A DNA stretch of 64,000 nucleotides from Blepharisma stoltei (taxonomy: Eukaryota; Ciliophora; Heterotrichea; Heterotrichida; Blepharismidae). Numbering within the stretch: the stretch's first letter is position 1; the number at the start of each line of letters is the position of its first letter. Below the pieces are notes generated by a model. That model did no database searches and was not told the origin of the DNA. It worked only from the letters and a program-made list of their open reading frames with translations. Where the stretch lies: positions 434,001 through 498,000 of the forward strand of contig CAJZBQ010000037.1 in NCBI GenBank assembly GCA_914767885.1, given 5' to 3'. Shown one piece after another: positions 1 to 10,125 of this stretch. A program made the position numbers and the translations under genes.

Positions 1-232
1 TCGATAGTTTTGTTCATTCAATGAGGCAATAAAGAAAAAAACTGAAGTTTTTTCATACTGAAAGTCAAATGGATAATTTAAAAGATACTAGTAATGATTA
101 GCTTAATAAAAAGATTAAAAGAAATACCTCAATTTTTTTTTCCTTTTAAATATTATAAGCAGATATCCTTTGTTTAAACTATAATACTTCTCGATAATAT
201 TTTTCAATTTTTTATTTTTATTCTAATTTCGT

Positions 233-2712
233 CTATCATTTACAAACTACTCCAGGCACATATTTTGCTTTTTTCATCCTCTCATATACGCTTGATTGCG
301 CTTCTCCTTTAGGCTTGCCTTTCTGTGCTTCTTTATCAGGTCGTGAAAATTTAGCTAGTTCATTAGGCCTATTCGTTGAAGGTGGCTGAGGGACAGGATC
401 GTGATTTTGTGGGTTTCTTGGTATAGATAGCGATGTAGAAAAGTAAGGATGCCTTAATGCATCTAATAGAAATAAAATGGTGACGCTTCGAGGCGAGCTC
501 CCTATGGAGCAGGCAGGACCCATCTTGATGAAGCTGAAAGCAAGGGCCTCTGTCTCTCTTAAAGTAGGCTGTCAGGCTTGTGGATGCCTTGTCGAAGAGG
601 GAAGTTTTGTTTCTCCCCCGAAGGTTTTGCTGTCCCTACCAGATGGGCTTGAAAGGTTTTGCCTACCACATGGTCTTTCCTCATTGGGACCATCAGGGCA
701 CTCGACAGACTGTGGTTCTGCCCAAGGGAGCTTTCTTAGAGGTGGTTCAGGTCGGACATCCAAAAGGACAATTTTTGGAGCCCAATTGGTGACGGAGAGT
801 GAGTTATCAGCTTATAGCCAGCATAGATATTTAATTTAATGCATCTACAGCAGTCGGCCTTGCTTCAGGGTTATAATTTAGCATTGCTTTCATTAAATCA
901 ATTGCAAATTCTGATGCATTTGGTACGAGGCTCTGCAGAGGAATTCCTATTTCATTAGGAAATCGATAGCCGATCTGAGAAGCTAAAGACTGGCCTTGAG
1001 GCCAATTTCTTGGAGTACCCATTATTTTACAGATTTTTTGTAGCATATCTGCTTCACTGCTCCCAGGAAATAAAGGCTTAAAAGTATAGAGTTCAGCCAT
1101 TAAAGCACCTAAAGCAAACATATCGATTGCAGGTCCGTAGTTTTGTGAGCGAAGAAGGACTTCTGGTGCTCGATACCATCGAGTTGAGACATACTCAGTA
1201 AAAGGTGGCTTTTGCCTCATGTCCCTTACAAGGCCGAAATCTGCAATTTTTACAGTTCCAGCCTTGATAAGCAAGTTTTCAGGCTTTAAATCACGATGAA
1301 ATAAGCCTTTGCTATGCATATAAGCCAAGCCTTGCAAAGTTTGAAAAATAATGTTTCTAATATGAGTTTCACTTACTCTCTCTATGAGAGAGCAAACTAT
1401 TCTAAAATGCCTAGCATCCTCCAGGAGCGACAAATAATTTTTAATATTGTAAATATATATATCATTGATAATTATTATATGGAATTTTAACAAATTTTTA
1501 ATAATTTCCATTATAAAGCATGAATTGCTTACTCCCCCCCCCCTCCGCGAGTGAACAAAAAAATTTTGTTCACTCACGGAGGGGGGTTAATTTTTTTTTT
1601 TTAAAAAAATTTATATATAAATTTTCTAACTCCCCCCCCCCCCCTCCGTGAGCGAACAAAACCATTAGAAAAATCGCCATTTTTTGACCAAAAACCCACC
1701 CTCCGTGAGTGAACAAAAATTTTTTTAATAGAAAAAATTTTAATGGAAAAAAATTTTGATATATAAGTGATAATTAGTATAATGAAATCTAGAGCTAATT
1801 CTGTTTAATTTTAAACAAATTGCGTTTTAAAACATAAATTTTGCAAATTAAATTAATATTTGCTTCCCAAATTTTTGCAAATTAGGATTTTTTTAAATTT
1901 CGAAAAAAAATATTTTTTATCAAATTTATATATAAATTTTTTTTAAAAAAAAAAATTAACCCCCCTCCGTGAGCGAACAAAATTTTTTTGTTCGCTCACG
2001 GAGGGGGGGGGGGGGAGTAAAAAAATTTTTTTTTCGAAATTTAAAAAATCCTAATTCGCAAAAATTGGAAAGCAAATATTAATTTAATTTATAAAATTTA
2101 TGTTTTAAAAAGCAATTCGTTTAAAATTAAACAGAATTAGCTATAGATTTCATTATAATAATTATCATTTATATATCAAAATTTTTTTCCATAAAAAATT
2201 TTTGTATTTAAAAAATTTTTGTTCACTCACGGAGGGTGGATTTTTTGGCAAAAAATAGGGATTTTTCTAATGGTTTTGTTCACTCACGGAGGGGGGGGGG
2301 AGTTAGATTAATTTTTTTATTTTTCAATTTTCAAATAGGATTTTTTGATAAAATATTAAATAAAATAAAACTAACCCCCTTCAATAAGTAAAAATATTTG
2401 TTTGATTACATAGAGAAAAGTTAGTAATTTTGTTCTGTCCTTTATATGATGATATACATCTTCGTCTAAAAACTCAAACACCAATGCAAGATAATTATTT
2501 TCTTTAATAACTTCAAGCATTTTCACTATATTTGGATGATTGATATGAAGTAAAGCCCGCACTTCTCTCATGTTGATACATTCATTTCATCCCCTCACGC
2601 TTTTTTTCATCTGTTTTATTGCCACAACGTCGCCTGTATTTCTATGGACTGCTTTAGACACACTTCCATAGGTTCCGTCTCCAATAGTTTTGATTACTTT
2701 ATATCTGTCCAT
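233..2712 (-). CDS. MAK/ICK/MOK-family (RCK) protein kinase, split by two germline insertions
   Basis: Ser/Thr kinase of the CDK/MAPK-like RCK group, which in other eukaryotes acts at cilia and in intraflagellar transport. After removing 1376-2423 and 466-847 the frame is continuous, 349 aa. The start at 2712 gives MDRYKVIKTIGDGTYGSV (glycine loop), VAIKQMKK (Lys), then GWNECINMREV with W encoded by TGA, as at the conserved Trp of MAK/ICK. HRDLKPENLL, DFG, TEYVSTRWYRAPE (T-E-Y activation loop), and a C-lobe ending RPTAVDALRHPYF follow. The KLL/SETHIRN and VDAL/RHPYF joins are supplied exactly by the TA join and the 12-bp repeat. The C-terminal tail of about 60 aa is Pro/Lys rich and ends in K-W(TGA)-TAG. 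Family call is firm; which of MAK, ICK or MOK is not decided. Confidence 0.9.
466..847 (-). mobile_element. Retroposon-like IES in the kinase gene, 12-bp direct repeats
   Basis: TTAATGCATCTA occurs at 454-465 and 836-847. Deleting one copy plus the intervening 370 bp joins TAVDAL to RHPYF in frame. The insert is GC-richer than its surroundings. Read on the minus strand it ends CACCATTTTATTTCTAT, like the ends of the other long-duplication elements here. Internally it shares a TTTTxTCxxCxxxGGTTTT block with the copies at 49.9 kb and 21.4 kb. Overlapping open frames in it look like chance. A TA is present in the repeat, so TA-type excision is also possible. Confidence 0.8.
1532..2305 (-). mobile_element. 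MITE family A, outer copy, itself interrupted
   Basis: Flanked by TA at 1530-1531 and 2304-2305. Outer ends are C-runs followed by CTCCGCGAGTGAACAAAA, and the matching inverted TTTTGTTCACTCACGGAG. Compared with the intact copy at 20.0 kb it is in reverse orientation. It is broken at 1628/2020 by a second copy, which leaves 383 bp of its own sequence. Confidence 0.85.
1629..2019 (+). mobile_element. MITE family A, inner copy nested in another MITE
   Basis: Flanked by TA at 1627-1628 and 2018-2019, 391 bp. Removing it restores TTTTTTTAGAAAATTTATAT (reverse strand) in the outer copy, matching the uninterrupted copy at 20.0 kb. This shows insertion into a TA with TA duplication, as expected for a Tc1/mariner/pogo-type mover. 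Confidence 0.85.
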
Positions 2713-2816
2713 GTTTTAATTCTAATAATCTTCATGCTAAGGCATCATTCGTAAGCTTTGGTTTTTCATAGAAGAGTATTGGCGTTTTAAATGATTTTTT
2801 TGATTAAAAAATTAAT

Positions 2817-4503
2817 ATGATGAAACAAAACTCTCCAAAATTTTTTCTTTCTCTTGGCACAAGTCCTATGAAAGAAACAAATGAGAACAATGGGTACAGG
2901 TCCACTGATCGTGCATTTTGAAAGTGTGCATTTCACTGAAGTACTTTTGGTCGAAAATTGGTTGAAACTTTTGATAGTGAGACATTTGACTGAAAAGCCC
3001 ATTAAATTTCGGCCAAATGCCACACTATTAAAAATTTTCAACCAAATGTATTTCGATGAAATGCACACTATCAAAAATCCACTGTCATTTGACATCGATC
3101 CGAGAACAATATCGGAAATATTCATGCAGTAACCAAAATATCAAGACTACCGCTAACAAGTAAAGCGTCAAAAGATGATTCAGAGCCAAAGCCAAGGCTA
3201 TCAGAGCCTCTTGTAAAACGGAAACCAAGTATTAAAGTTAAAAGATCCCCAAGAAAATTAAATACTGTTAAGAGTGCAGATACTATAAGGCTTCTGAATG
3301 ATAATTCAAAAGATATCAAAACAATGGTGCACGATAAAAACGATCTTAAGGAAGGAATTAATTATCTTATGAAAGAAATTGAAAATCTACATAGTGTTTC
3401 CAATAGACTTGAAAACGAAGAAAAAGAAATTCTTCAGTTAGAACGAATATTGTCGCAATCCGAACAAGAATCTGAAAATTTAAAACAGACGTTGGAAAAC
3501 TGCGAAAGCCTCTTTGAAAGACTAAATTATGAATTGCATGACAATTGCGACATAATGCAGTTATTAAAAATTTCGGATGCAATGAAAGCATTGTTCTCAT
3601 TAAAACCAATTTTTCAATTTGGAACGTCAATTAAGCTGGATAAGCCTAAAGAAGATGCTGCACTGTTCAGATCCAAGGTAGTTAAGTTATGATATATATT
3701 TAAACCTAAATTCTTTACTCACATGCATTCCACAGTGAATCAGGGGCTAGGCTTCTCCCCTTAAGGTAGAGACATTTTCCTAATCGATCCAAACAATGCA
3801 GATTTTACTGAGCCTCCATTTCAACCAAGTGCCATCTTTACCCAATATGATTTGTTTAGACCAAATAGTCCCTTCTCAGCAGGATAGACTGTAGCCTTTG
3901 AGATCTGAATTATCTCAAAAACAAAAATTCAGCAGCATGTACCATTTGAGGCAGGCTATAAGCAGCCTAAGCAGGTAAATCGCTCTGCCTCTATCGGACG
4001 TCCCGACCTGAAGCTGGGTGGTTTTGCTAAAAAGATGCAAAAATCTGCTACTCGAGCCAAGCAACATGTCAGCGGAAATAGCGTCGGAGGTCTCACCCCT
4101 AAGGATAATCCAACACTTGGACAACTCTTTGCATGAAAAAAAAACCCACGTCGAGATATAGACATGGGCATCAGCTTTGGATGACTGTTGCTAGTCACCA
4201 GCCATTTTATGAATTTTTAGATCCAAGATGAGAACTACTCCACATAGAGAACTTAATAGCAAGCTTACCCTAAAAAGCCCGTATTATGCTGCGCCAGGGA
4301 TTATAACGCTAACACAGAAGAAGCTAAAGCACACCCAAAGCCATAGTGCTTTCAAAAGAATTGGCTCTGGCTTTGAAAGCTCAAGAGGTTTTGAGGCTGG
4401 AAATGATATAAATAGCCAGCTGAATGCGCTTAAAGAGCGAACAAAGATGATTTTAGAATATAAGGGATATTTAAGAGCGACTCCATCTACTCCAGCATTC
4501 TAG
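2817..4503 (+). CDS. Coiled-coil protein of unknown function, split by a foldback and a retroposon
   Basis: Start MMKQNSPKFFLSLGTSP. A basic/Ser-rich stretch (VKRKPSIKVKRSPRKL) is followed by a Glu/Lys/Leu coiled coil of about 90 aa (NDLKEGINYLMKEIENL onwards). A 550-bp insert then separates ALFRSK from MRTTPHRELNSK, both in one frame across the AGATCCAAG repeat. Upstream, the frame is closed by a stop inside a palindromic 198-bp segment, and skipping it rejoins NNGYRS to ENNIGNIH. Predicted product is about 312 aa. No recognised domain. The exact edges of the first insert are uncertain. Confidence 0.7.
2898..3101. mobile_element. Foldback (palindromic) IES-like insert
   Basis: The two halves are imperfect inverted copies: AGTGTGCATTTCACTGAAG near 2919 pairs with the complement of TTTCGATGAAATGCACACT near 3051. 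The gene frame is shut inside it and open on both sides. A shared TCC (2901-2903 and 3099-3101) gives an in-frame join. I found no TA pair that joins in frame using the segment edges, so the border type is unresolved. Confidence 0.6.
3678..4227 (+). mobile_element. Retroposon-like insert with direct repeat AGATCCAAG
   Basis: AGATCCAAG lies at 3669-3677 and 4219-4227; extended to about 15 bp it has three mismatches. Joining the copies keeps the coiled-coil frame (RSK|MRTTP). The right end reads CAGCCATTTTATGA before the duplication, like the ends of the elements at 19.3 and 55.3 kb. The interior is GC-richer than the host gene. No TA lies in the duplication, and TA joins nearby shift the frame. 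Confidence 0.75.
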
Positions 4504-4676
4504 CAAATATAGTATAGTTTAAATATTTTGTTTTATTTTTCTGGCATTCCAAATTTATATATAATTAATAACAAGGGGCTTATTTAGAGATTAGGAGACC
4601 TTTAAATCAAGGCTATTGAAAATATTTTATGCTTCATGAAAATCAACAGTCACTGCTATTTAATAGTAAATAATAT

Positions 4677-6914
4677 ATGGAAACCCTTAATCGTATATGG
4701 AATTACCTTAAAAAGCCCAAAGTTTATAAGAAAATCATCATTATTGCCACAGTCACAGCTTCTATTGTGGTACTGCGAAAATTGTCAAAATTGGTAAATT
4801 CTCATGTGAGTCTTACAGCATTTTTAGCATCATTGAATACAGGCACTGTGAAAGAAGTAATTGATTATGGGGACACAATTTCATTTAAATCATCAGATGG
4901 CAAATGGTTTAACACAAACACTGCTACGATACCTAAAGCAGACCTAATCTCTGCAGCTGCTAGAAATAGAGTAGAATACACATCTAAGAGCCCATCAATT
5001 GTGCTTGCAGCTATTCCTCAAGTTGTCGCAGCACTAGGAGCTTCAATTATGTTATATAGCATCTGCACACTTTTATCTCGCTTGACACAAACTTTTGTCT
5101 GCAGCTTACTCCCCCCCCCTTTAAATTGGAACTAAAAATTTTGTTCCAATTTATAGGGGGATTAATTTTTTTTTTTAAAAAAAATATCAATACAAAATTT
5201 TTTATAAAATATATAAAAATTTCAACAAAAAAAAAATTTCCAAACTTATCGAATTAGATTAATAAATTTGTTTAATAAAACGCTATTTACTCTTTATCCT
5301 TTAAAACAAAGCAAGATATAACTAAATTTTCATTATTAGTTAATACGCCACTATTAATTGGTATCAAAATTATTATTTTTATTGATAAAAAAAATTTAAA
5401 AAAACAATTTTAGAAAATTTATCGATCAAAGTGCTAATTTTGTTTAAATAAGATGTTATTATATACTCTATTCTTTTAAATAAAGCAAGAAATAAGTAAA
5501 TTTTTAAATTTTATAAAGAATTCCTATTGAATTTATATCAAAACTATTTAAATAAAAAATATCATTTTTATCAAAAAAAACAAAAATTGTTTTGAAAATT
5601 TTTTAAAAAAAAAAATTAATTTTTTTTTAAAATTTAAATCAAGGATAATAAATTTATTTAAATAAGATGCTCTTTATACTTTTATCTTTAAAAAAGAGCA
5701 AGATATAACTAAATTTTTAATTTTAGTTAATAAGAAACATTTAATTTATGTTAAAACTTTTTAGATAAAAATTATATATAATTTTTTATTATAAAATTAA
5801 AATTTTGTTCCAATTTAAAGAGGGGTTAATTTACCAAAAAAGTGGAAATTTTACCGATATTTTGTTCCAATTTAAAGGGGGGGGGGAGTTAGAGTTATGA
5901 CGACTCTACAGCGGCAAATCGAATCCAAGTTAACAAAAGAATATGTTTTGGGCAGGATTTATTAACTTGGAGCTGATTCATTGACTTAGGGAGTCCGTCA
6001 TAACTCCAAGCTGCAGAGAAAAAGATTGCGTCAAGGAGTCATAAAGTGGGCAGACATTATATACTTTGACCCGCAACCCAACCCCTAAAAGAGTTTTAGA
6101 GCACCAAACAGGGATTTCTTTTAAAGACATTGCAGGAAACCAAGAAGCCAAGCAATCCTTACAAGAAATCATCCAATTTTTCAAAAGCCCAGAAAAATTC
6201 ATCAAGGTCGGGGCCACTCTTCCTAGAGGAGTTCTCTTATTCGGTCCTCCCGGAACTGGCAAAACAATGTTGGCTAAAGCAGTCGCTACAGAAGCTGGTG
6301 TTAATTTCATACAGACTTCAGGATCAGAATACATAGAACTATTCGTAGGGGTTGGCGCCAAGCGAGTTCGTGATGTCTTTGCACAAGCTAGACAAAATTC
6401 TCCCTGCATTATTTTTATTGACGAAGTTGACAGTTTGGCTCTGCAAAGAGGCTTGAGTTCCGACAAATCCAATATGGAGCTTCACAGCACAGTCAATCAG
6501 CTTTTATCAGAAATGGATGGATTTGTGCAGAGTGACAGGATTGTGGTACTGGCAGCTACAAATAAGCATACAATATTAGATGACGCAATCTTAAGACCAG
6601 GCAGATTTGACCGCAAAATCCAAGTAAACTTGCCTGAATATGAAATCAGGCTGCAGATTTTAAAGTTCAATCTAGCAAATCGACAAAATGAGATCTCTGA
6701 AGACTGCTTAAAAATGATGGCAGAGAATACAGATAACTGCAATGGCGCCGAAATTGCATCAATTATAAATGAGGCAAGCTTTTTGTGTGTGAGAGATGAT
6801 CGGGAGTGCATTACTGAAAGAGACGTAATTGAGTCTTTCCAAAGGATGAAGGAAGGGAAGCTGAAGTTTGTAGCAGAAAAATTAGCGAAATCTATGTTAG
6901 CCTATCATAAGTAA
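4677..6914 (+). CDS. FtsH/i-AAA-like membrane AAA protein lacking the M41 protease domain
   Basis: Membrane-anchored AAA+ ATPase of the FtsH family, presumably mitochondrial. After removing two IESs it is 441 aa. The N-terminus has two membrane helices (about residues 19-35 and 107-135) around an FtsH-extracellular-like domain. The AAA module has Walker A GPPGTGKT, Walker B IIFIDEVD, pore loop YIELFVGVGAKRVRD and a second region ending ILRPGRFDRKI. The frame ends at TAA soon after the AAA lid (MKEGKLKFVAEKLAKS), and the next gene begins 21 bp later. There is therefore no HEXXH zinc-protease half, which family members of about 600-700 aa normally carry. It may be an unfoldase partner or pseudoprotease. 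Confidence 0.85.
5109..5891. mobile_element. MITE family B IES (783 bp) in the FtsH-like gene
   Basis: TA at 5107-5108 and 5890-5891. Ends are ACTCC plus a C-run and TTTAAATTGGAACNAAAA, with the inverted partner TTCCAATTTAAAGGGG. TA joining gives CSL|ELWRLYSGK in frame. The interior holds about three diverged copies of one unit (near 5270, 5441 and 5647). Confidence 0.85.
5933..6061. mobile_element. Short IES (129 bp) in the FtsH-like gene
   Basis: The frame stops at TAA 5931 and resumes before NPTPKRVLEHQ. A TA at 5931-5932 and at 6060-6061 joins in frame (NPSYTLTRNPTPK). A diverged direct repeat, CGAATCCAA/CGCAACCCAA, would also join and give GKSNPTPK. The presence of the insert is clear; its exact edges are not. 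Confidence 0.65.
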
Positions 6915-6935
6915 AATTAGCATTTTCTTTAAATT

Positions 6936-7628
6936 ATGGATATTCCGCAGTTAGATCTGAATTTTGAGTCACCTGAGCCGAATTCTGTTAGGAACACAGC
7001 CAAAAAGAATTCTCGGTATAATAGAAGAGTTGAGTCAGACCATAAAGTGCCAGACAATGGTTTAAGAATTCCTTCGTCTGGAAATTACACACCTGGGCCC
7101 TTTAAAATCAACCTTAAGCAAGGCTTCCACAAAGGAAAATCAAACCCATTTCCAAGCGACACAAAATCACCTCAGCTTTCAGATGATTTCGCAAACTCAG
7201 TTGGAAATTTTTTCAAAAAATCAAAAGAAATTCAAATTCAGCTTGACAAACTTAATGATATTTGCAAAGGGACACCTAAAATAAGAAGCCCAGCTGCTAC
7301 TTTACACAAAAATAAAACTCTAGACGAAGGGAATATATTGAAGAAAAGAAGCTTTATTGAGCAAAAATTTTTCCAGAAAATAAATTCTTTGATTGTGAAG
7401 TTGGGCTATAATCAAATAATTGATGGAGAATTTGATAGAATGCTATGTATAATAATTGATATATTGGAAGAGCAATGCAGAGGTTATGGCTCAAAGAGGA
7501 TTTATAATTCTCAGGGCGTTTTCAGTAGCTTTGGAAGCAATATTTGATCAAGATCTATATCGCCAATAATTAAAGCTGAGGAAGATGAAAATTTTCCTAT
7601 AGAATTTTCCTTGAATTGCCTAGTGTAA
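6936..7628 (+). CDS. Hypothetical protein
   Basis: 230 aa, MDIPQLDLNFESPEP onwards. Ser/Lys/Asn-rich and low-complexity for the first 130 residues, then a more ordered helical part (FIEQKFFQKINSLIVKLGY). TGA at 7545 reads as Trp and extends the frame to TAA 7626, ending SLNCLV. It sits between the FtsH-like gene and a coiled-coil gene, 10 bp from the latter. No family recognised. Confidence 0.7.
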
Positions 7629-7638
7629 TTTTCAAGTT

Positions 7639-8511
7639 ATGCTTACTAGGCAATCCAAAGGGAAGCCTTATAACTCAAAAGTAACTCTTCAGATGTGGGC
7701 TGATGCCAAACTTGTAGATGAAGAAAAAGTGTTCATTAATCTGATGAAAAAGGATTTTGATCCAAAATCAGCAGATGATGTAAAAGTTATGAGTATCATT
7801 ATTTTATATGAAGAGCAGTTATTAATTTATCAAAAAGAAATTCAAAAATTGCAAGAGCAGTCGCAGATAATCAATTTTGAAGACCCCGAAAGCAAAAATC
7901 TTAAAAAAGCAATAAATTCACTTACTGATGAGAATAATAGACTAAAAGAGCGCATCGAACAATTGTTAGAAGCAAACAATAAAATCATCGAAACATCACA
8001 AAATAAGACTTCAGATCAGGAAATAGTGAAAGGAATATGCGAAATTTTGGAAGTTGACACGAATAATCTTGTCAACAGTGTTCTAGCATATAAAGAAAGC
8101 GCAAAAAAACACATTTGGCTAAATTCTTCATTGCAAGAACTCTATGAAGAAATAAGTGAGCACAAGCCGCCGACAGATACATTTCAGCTTCTTCAACAAA
8201 TAAGAAATGGGGTTCAACAGCTGAAGCTAGCTATAACACAGCTAAAAATTTTTAGATCTCAAATCATAAAAGCTTTAGAAATCAATGAAGACGTAAATAA
8301 TGGCCAAATAGTTCAGACTTGTAACACACTGCCATATTTCAAACAGCTATTTAACCTTAATACTGATGTGACAAACGAGACTGAATCAATCTTTGGATTA
8401 ATGCATGAACTGCATTCTCTTATACAGTACTTAAAATCTAAGCTAGAGATAGATCCAGGAATAAAGATCCCTGATGCGTTTAGAACAATAAGAGAAAAAT
8501 TGAGTAATTAA
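7639..8511 (+). CDS. Coiled-coil protein
   Basis: 290 aa. The N-terminal 60 residues look folded (VTLQMWADAKLVDEEK). Heptad-rich helices follow, rich in Lys, Glu, Gln and Leu (about 60-130 and 180-290). No recognised catalytic motif. Possibly a cytoskeletal or basal-body component, judging only from composition. Confidence 0.75.
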   Translation: MLTRQSKGKPYNSKVTLQMWADAKLVDEEKVFINLMKKDFDPKSADDVKVMSIIILYEEQLLIYQKEIQKLQEQSQIINFEDPESKNLKKAINSLTDENNRLKERIEQLLEANNKIIETSQNKTSDQEIVKGICEILEVDTNNLVNSVLAYKESAKKHIWLNSSLQELYEEISEHKPPTDTFQLLQQIRNGVQQLKLAITQLKIFRSQIIKALEINEDVNNGQIVQTCNTLPYFKQLFNLNTDVTNETESIFGLMHELHSLIQYLKSKLEIDPGIKIPDAFRTIREKLSN

Positions 8512-8537
8512 ATAAGTTTTTCATATTTAATTGATAA

Positions 8538-9113
8538 ATGGATCAAGAAATTTCAATCAGGTGATCTGATCTCCAAATGTATTCGTCTAGCAACTGCAAA
8601 GCTGTAGTCAGGAATATCCCTGTTTCTGAAGCAGAGTTTAGGATTCTTATTCAAAGATTTAGTGAGAAAATTAAGTGATTGAAGTTTTATAGTAATAATA
8701 AGCAAGGCATCATCAAAAAGGACAAACTCTCGAAATGCTTTCTGCAGCTGGATCCATCAGTCATTAATGAATTTATTAATGAAATGAATTCTACGTTTTT
8801 TGATGCTAAAGGAGAAAAGTTTACATTAGAAGCTGAGCTCGCATCATTTCAATCAGTTCCTATAGCAACAGCTTCACAAAACACTGAATTCTTCACTTCA
8901 CCTCAGTTTTTACAATTCAAAGAACTTTATGAGTCTGGAAACTTGGAGCAGGGAACTTTTAAATCAGAAGAAAACTTGCCACCGAAAAAATCATCACTTG
9001 TAGAAATGGTGAAGTCTGAGTTGGAAGAAGAAAGAAAGAAAAAGGAAAACAAAATCAAAAAGAAAGGAAATAAGTGGAATAAAAAGAATAAAAATTGGAA
9101 AAATAAAAAATAA
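8538..9113 (+). CDS. UPF3: UPF3/SMG4-like nonsense-mediated decay factor
   Basis: 191 aa, starting MDQEISIRW (TGA Trp). The UPF3 RNP-like domain is visible: KAVVRNIPVSEAEFRILI (first strand and helix), KFYSNN, then a helix, FDAKGEKFTLEAELASFQSVP (the family pattern is f.D.kG.....vEfAPfQ). TSPQFLQFKELYES corresponds to the following UPF3 helix. The tail is Lys/Asn rich. NMD would matter here because retained 15-nt introns carry stops. A second Trp, KIKWLKF, is also TGA. The match is by motif pattern only. Confidence 0.7.
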
Positions 9114-9180
9114 ATGAAGATTATTGGGAAGTTGAATCAAGGAAAATAATTTTAATTTATTTTATTTATTGCCGAATTAT

Positions 9181-9771
9181 TTAGTCTTTAGAGCTAGTTC
9201 GGGATTTAAATGACAAAGTCGCTATTATAAAAACAAAAACACAAAGCAAGCCAATTAGAAGGGCATAGAAAAATCATTTATTGTTCTTTCCAATGCACTT
9301 ACTAACCCATGGACAGTGATGATCATACTCCTCTATACAAACTCCGCATTCATCGCAATGCACAGTGGTAGATTTTTTGACAACTTCACATAGCTCACAA
9401 TACCTCTCACCTGATAAATGATGCCCAAGGTCTTGATCTCCGCTAAAGTTGTAGCAAATTCCAGGATTTGATAAAGCAGTCATTGTGTAGCTTACAACTA
9501 ATAGCGTAAATGCAATTATACCAATAATTACGTCTATTTGGCTTACTCTAGGGCAGATTATAAATATAAAAAGTAATCCGATGATAATGAAAAATAAATT
9601 GAGCCCTATAACGAAAGATCCTATGTAAAATGTACAATTTGGGCCAGCACAAAGAAGAGGGACTCCGTTTTTTTTAAATAAAAAGCAGTGAAGATTAGCA
9701 ATTTTTGCGTATTTAATTCCAACTCTGGAAATTCTTGAATACACTGGATTGTTTTTTCTTGTATTTTCCAT
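9181..9771 (-). CDS. DHHC-type palmitoyltransferase
   Basis: 196 aa S-acyltransferase of membranes. Two hydrophobic helices (about 50-77, 82-102) precede the Cys-rich domain CELCEVVKKSTTVHCDEC. The catalytic DHHC sits in DHHCPWVSKCIGKNN. TGA then reads as Trp, giving a last helix WFFYALLIGLLCVFVFII and a short tail ending SSKD-TAA. It is short for the family, having three rather than four clear helices. Without TGA recoding the last helix would be lost. Confidence 0.9.
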
Positions 9772-10125
9772 TTTTCTATGAAGTTATCTTGTCACTGCCT
9801 AAAGTAAAATATTTTCAAATCTATTACAGATTACTCATTATCTAAGGCTATATGTTGAAGATCTATTTTTAAATAAATGAAAAACCTTAAATGAGTCAAC
9901 ATTAAATTATGCGTAAGACTTGATTAATTTTAATACAAATAATAATTAACGGTTAAACATTGGTGAATTTCAATATATCAAATATACGTCTAAATCAATC
10001 AATTAACTTACGATCTACGTGAAATAAAATGATTTAATTACTTTCATTACTTTTATTAGATTATTTTAAGTAGTGCTAATAAATTGATGAGTTTAAATTA
10101 GATAACCTTTTATTTGTAAATTTAA
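9772..10125. other. Intergenic, divergent promoters
   Basis: 354 bp of AT-rich DNA between divergently transcribed genes. No repeat, hairpin or open frame stands out. Confidence 0.6.

Larger units (their letters stand above)
1376..2423. mobile_element. TA-bounded IES (1048 bp) interrupting the kinase, containing nested MITEs
   Basis: TA at 1374-1375 and at 2422-2423. On the gene strand the join is AAA-TTA-CTA|AGT-GAA-ACT, giving KLLSETHIRN as the family requires. The ends are short imperfect inverted repeats: TACTCTCTCTATG on the left, and the complement of ACATAGAGAAAAGTTA on the right. Without its nested MITE (774 bp) the IES would be about 274 bp. Confidence 0.88.

Noticed and set aside
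477-839. Overlapping open frames on both strands in the GC-rich insert of the kinase gene
   Set aside because: They lie wholly between two direct repeats whose joining restores a conserved kinase. No protein pattern is visible, and the openness follows from higher G+C.
1376-2423. Insertions as spliceosomal introns
   Set aside because: They lack GT..AG at their edges, are 74-1048 bp while real introns here are 15-16 nt, and have MITE ends or target duplications.
2881-3132. An 83-aa open frame in the foldback
   Set aside because: The opposite strand has a similar frame because the DNA is palindromic. The real gene passes on either side of it.
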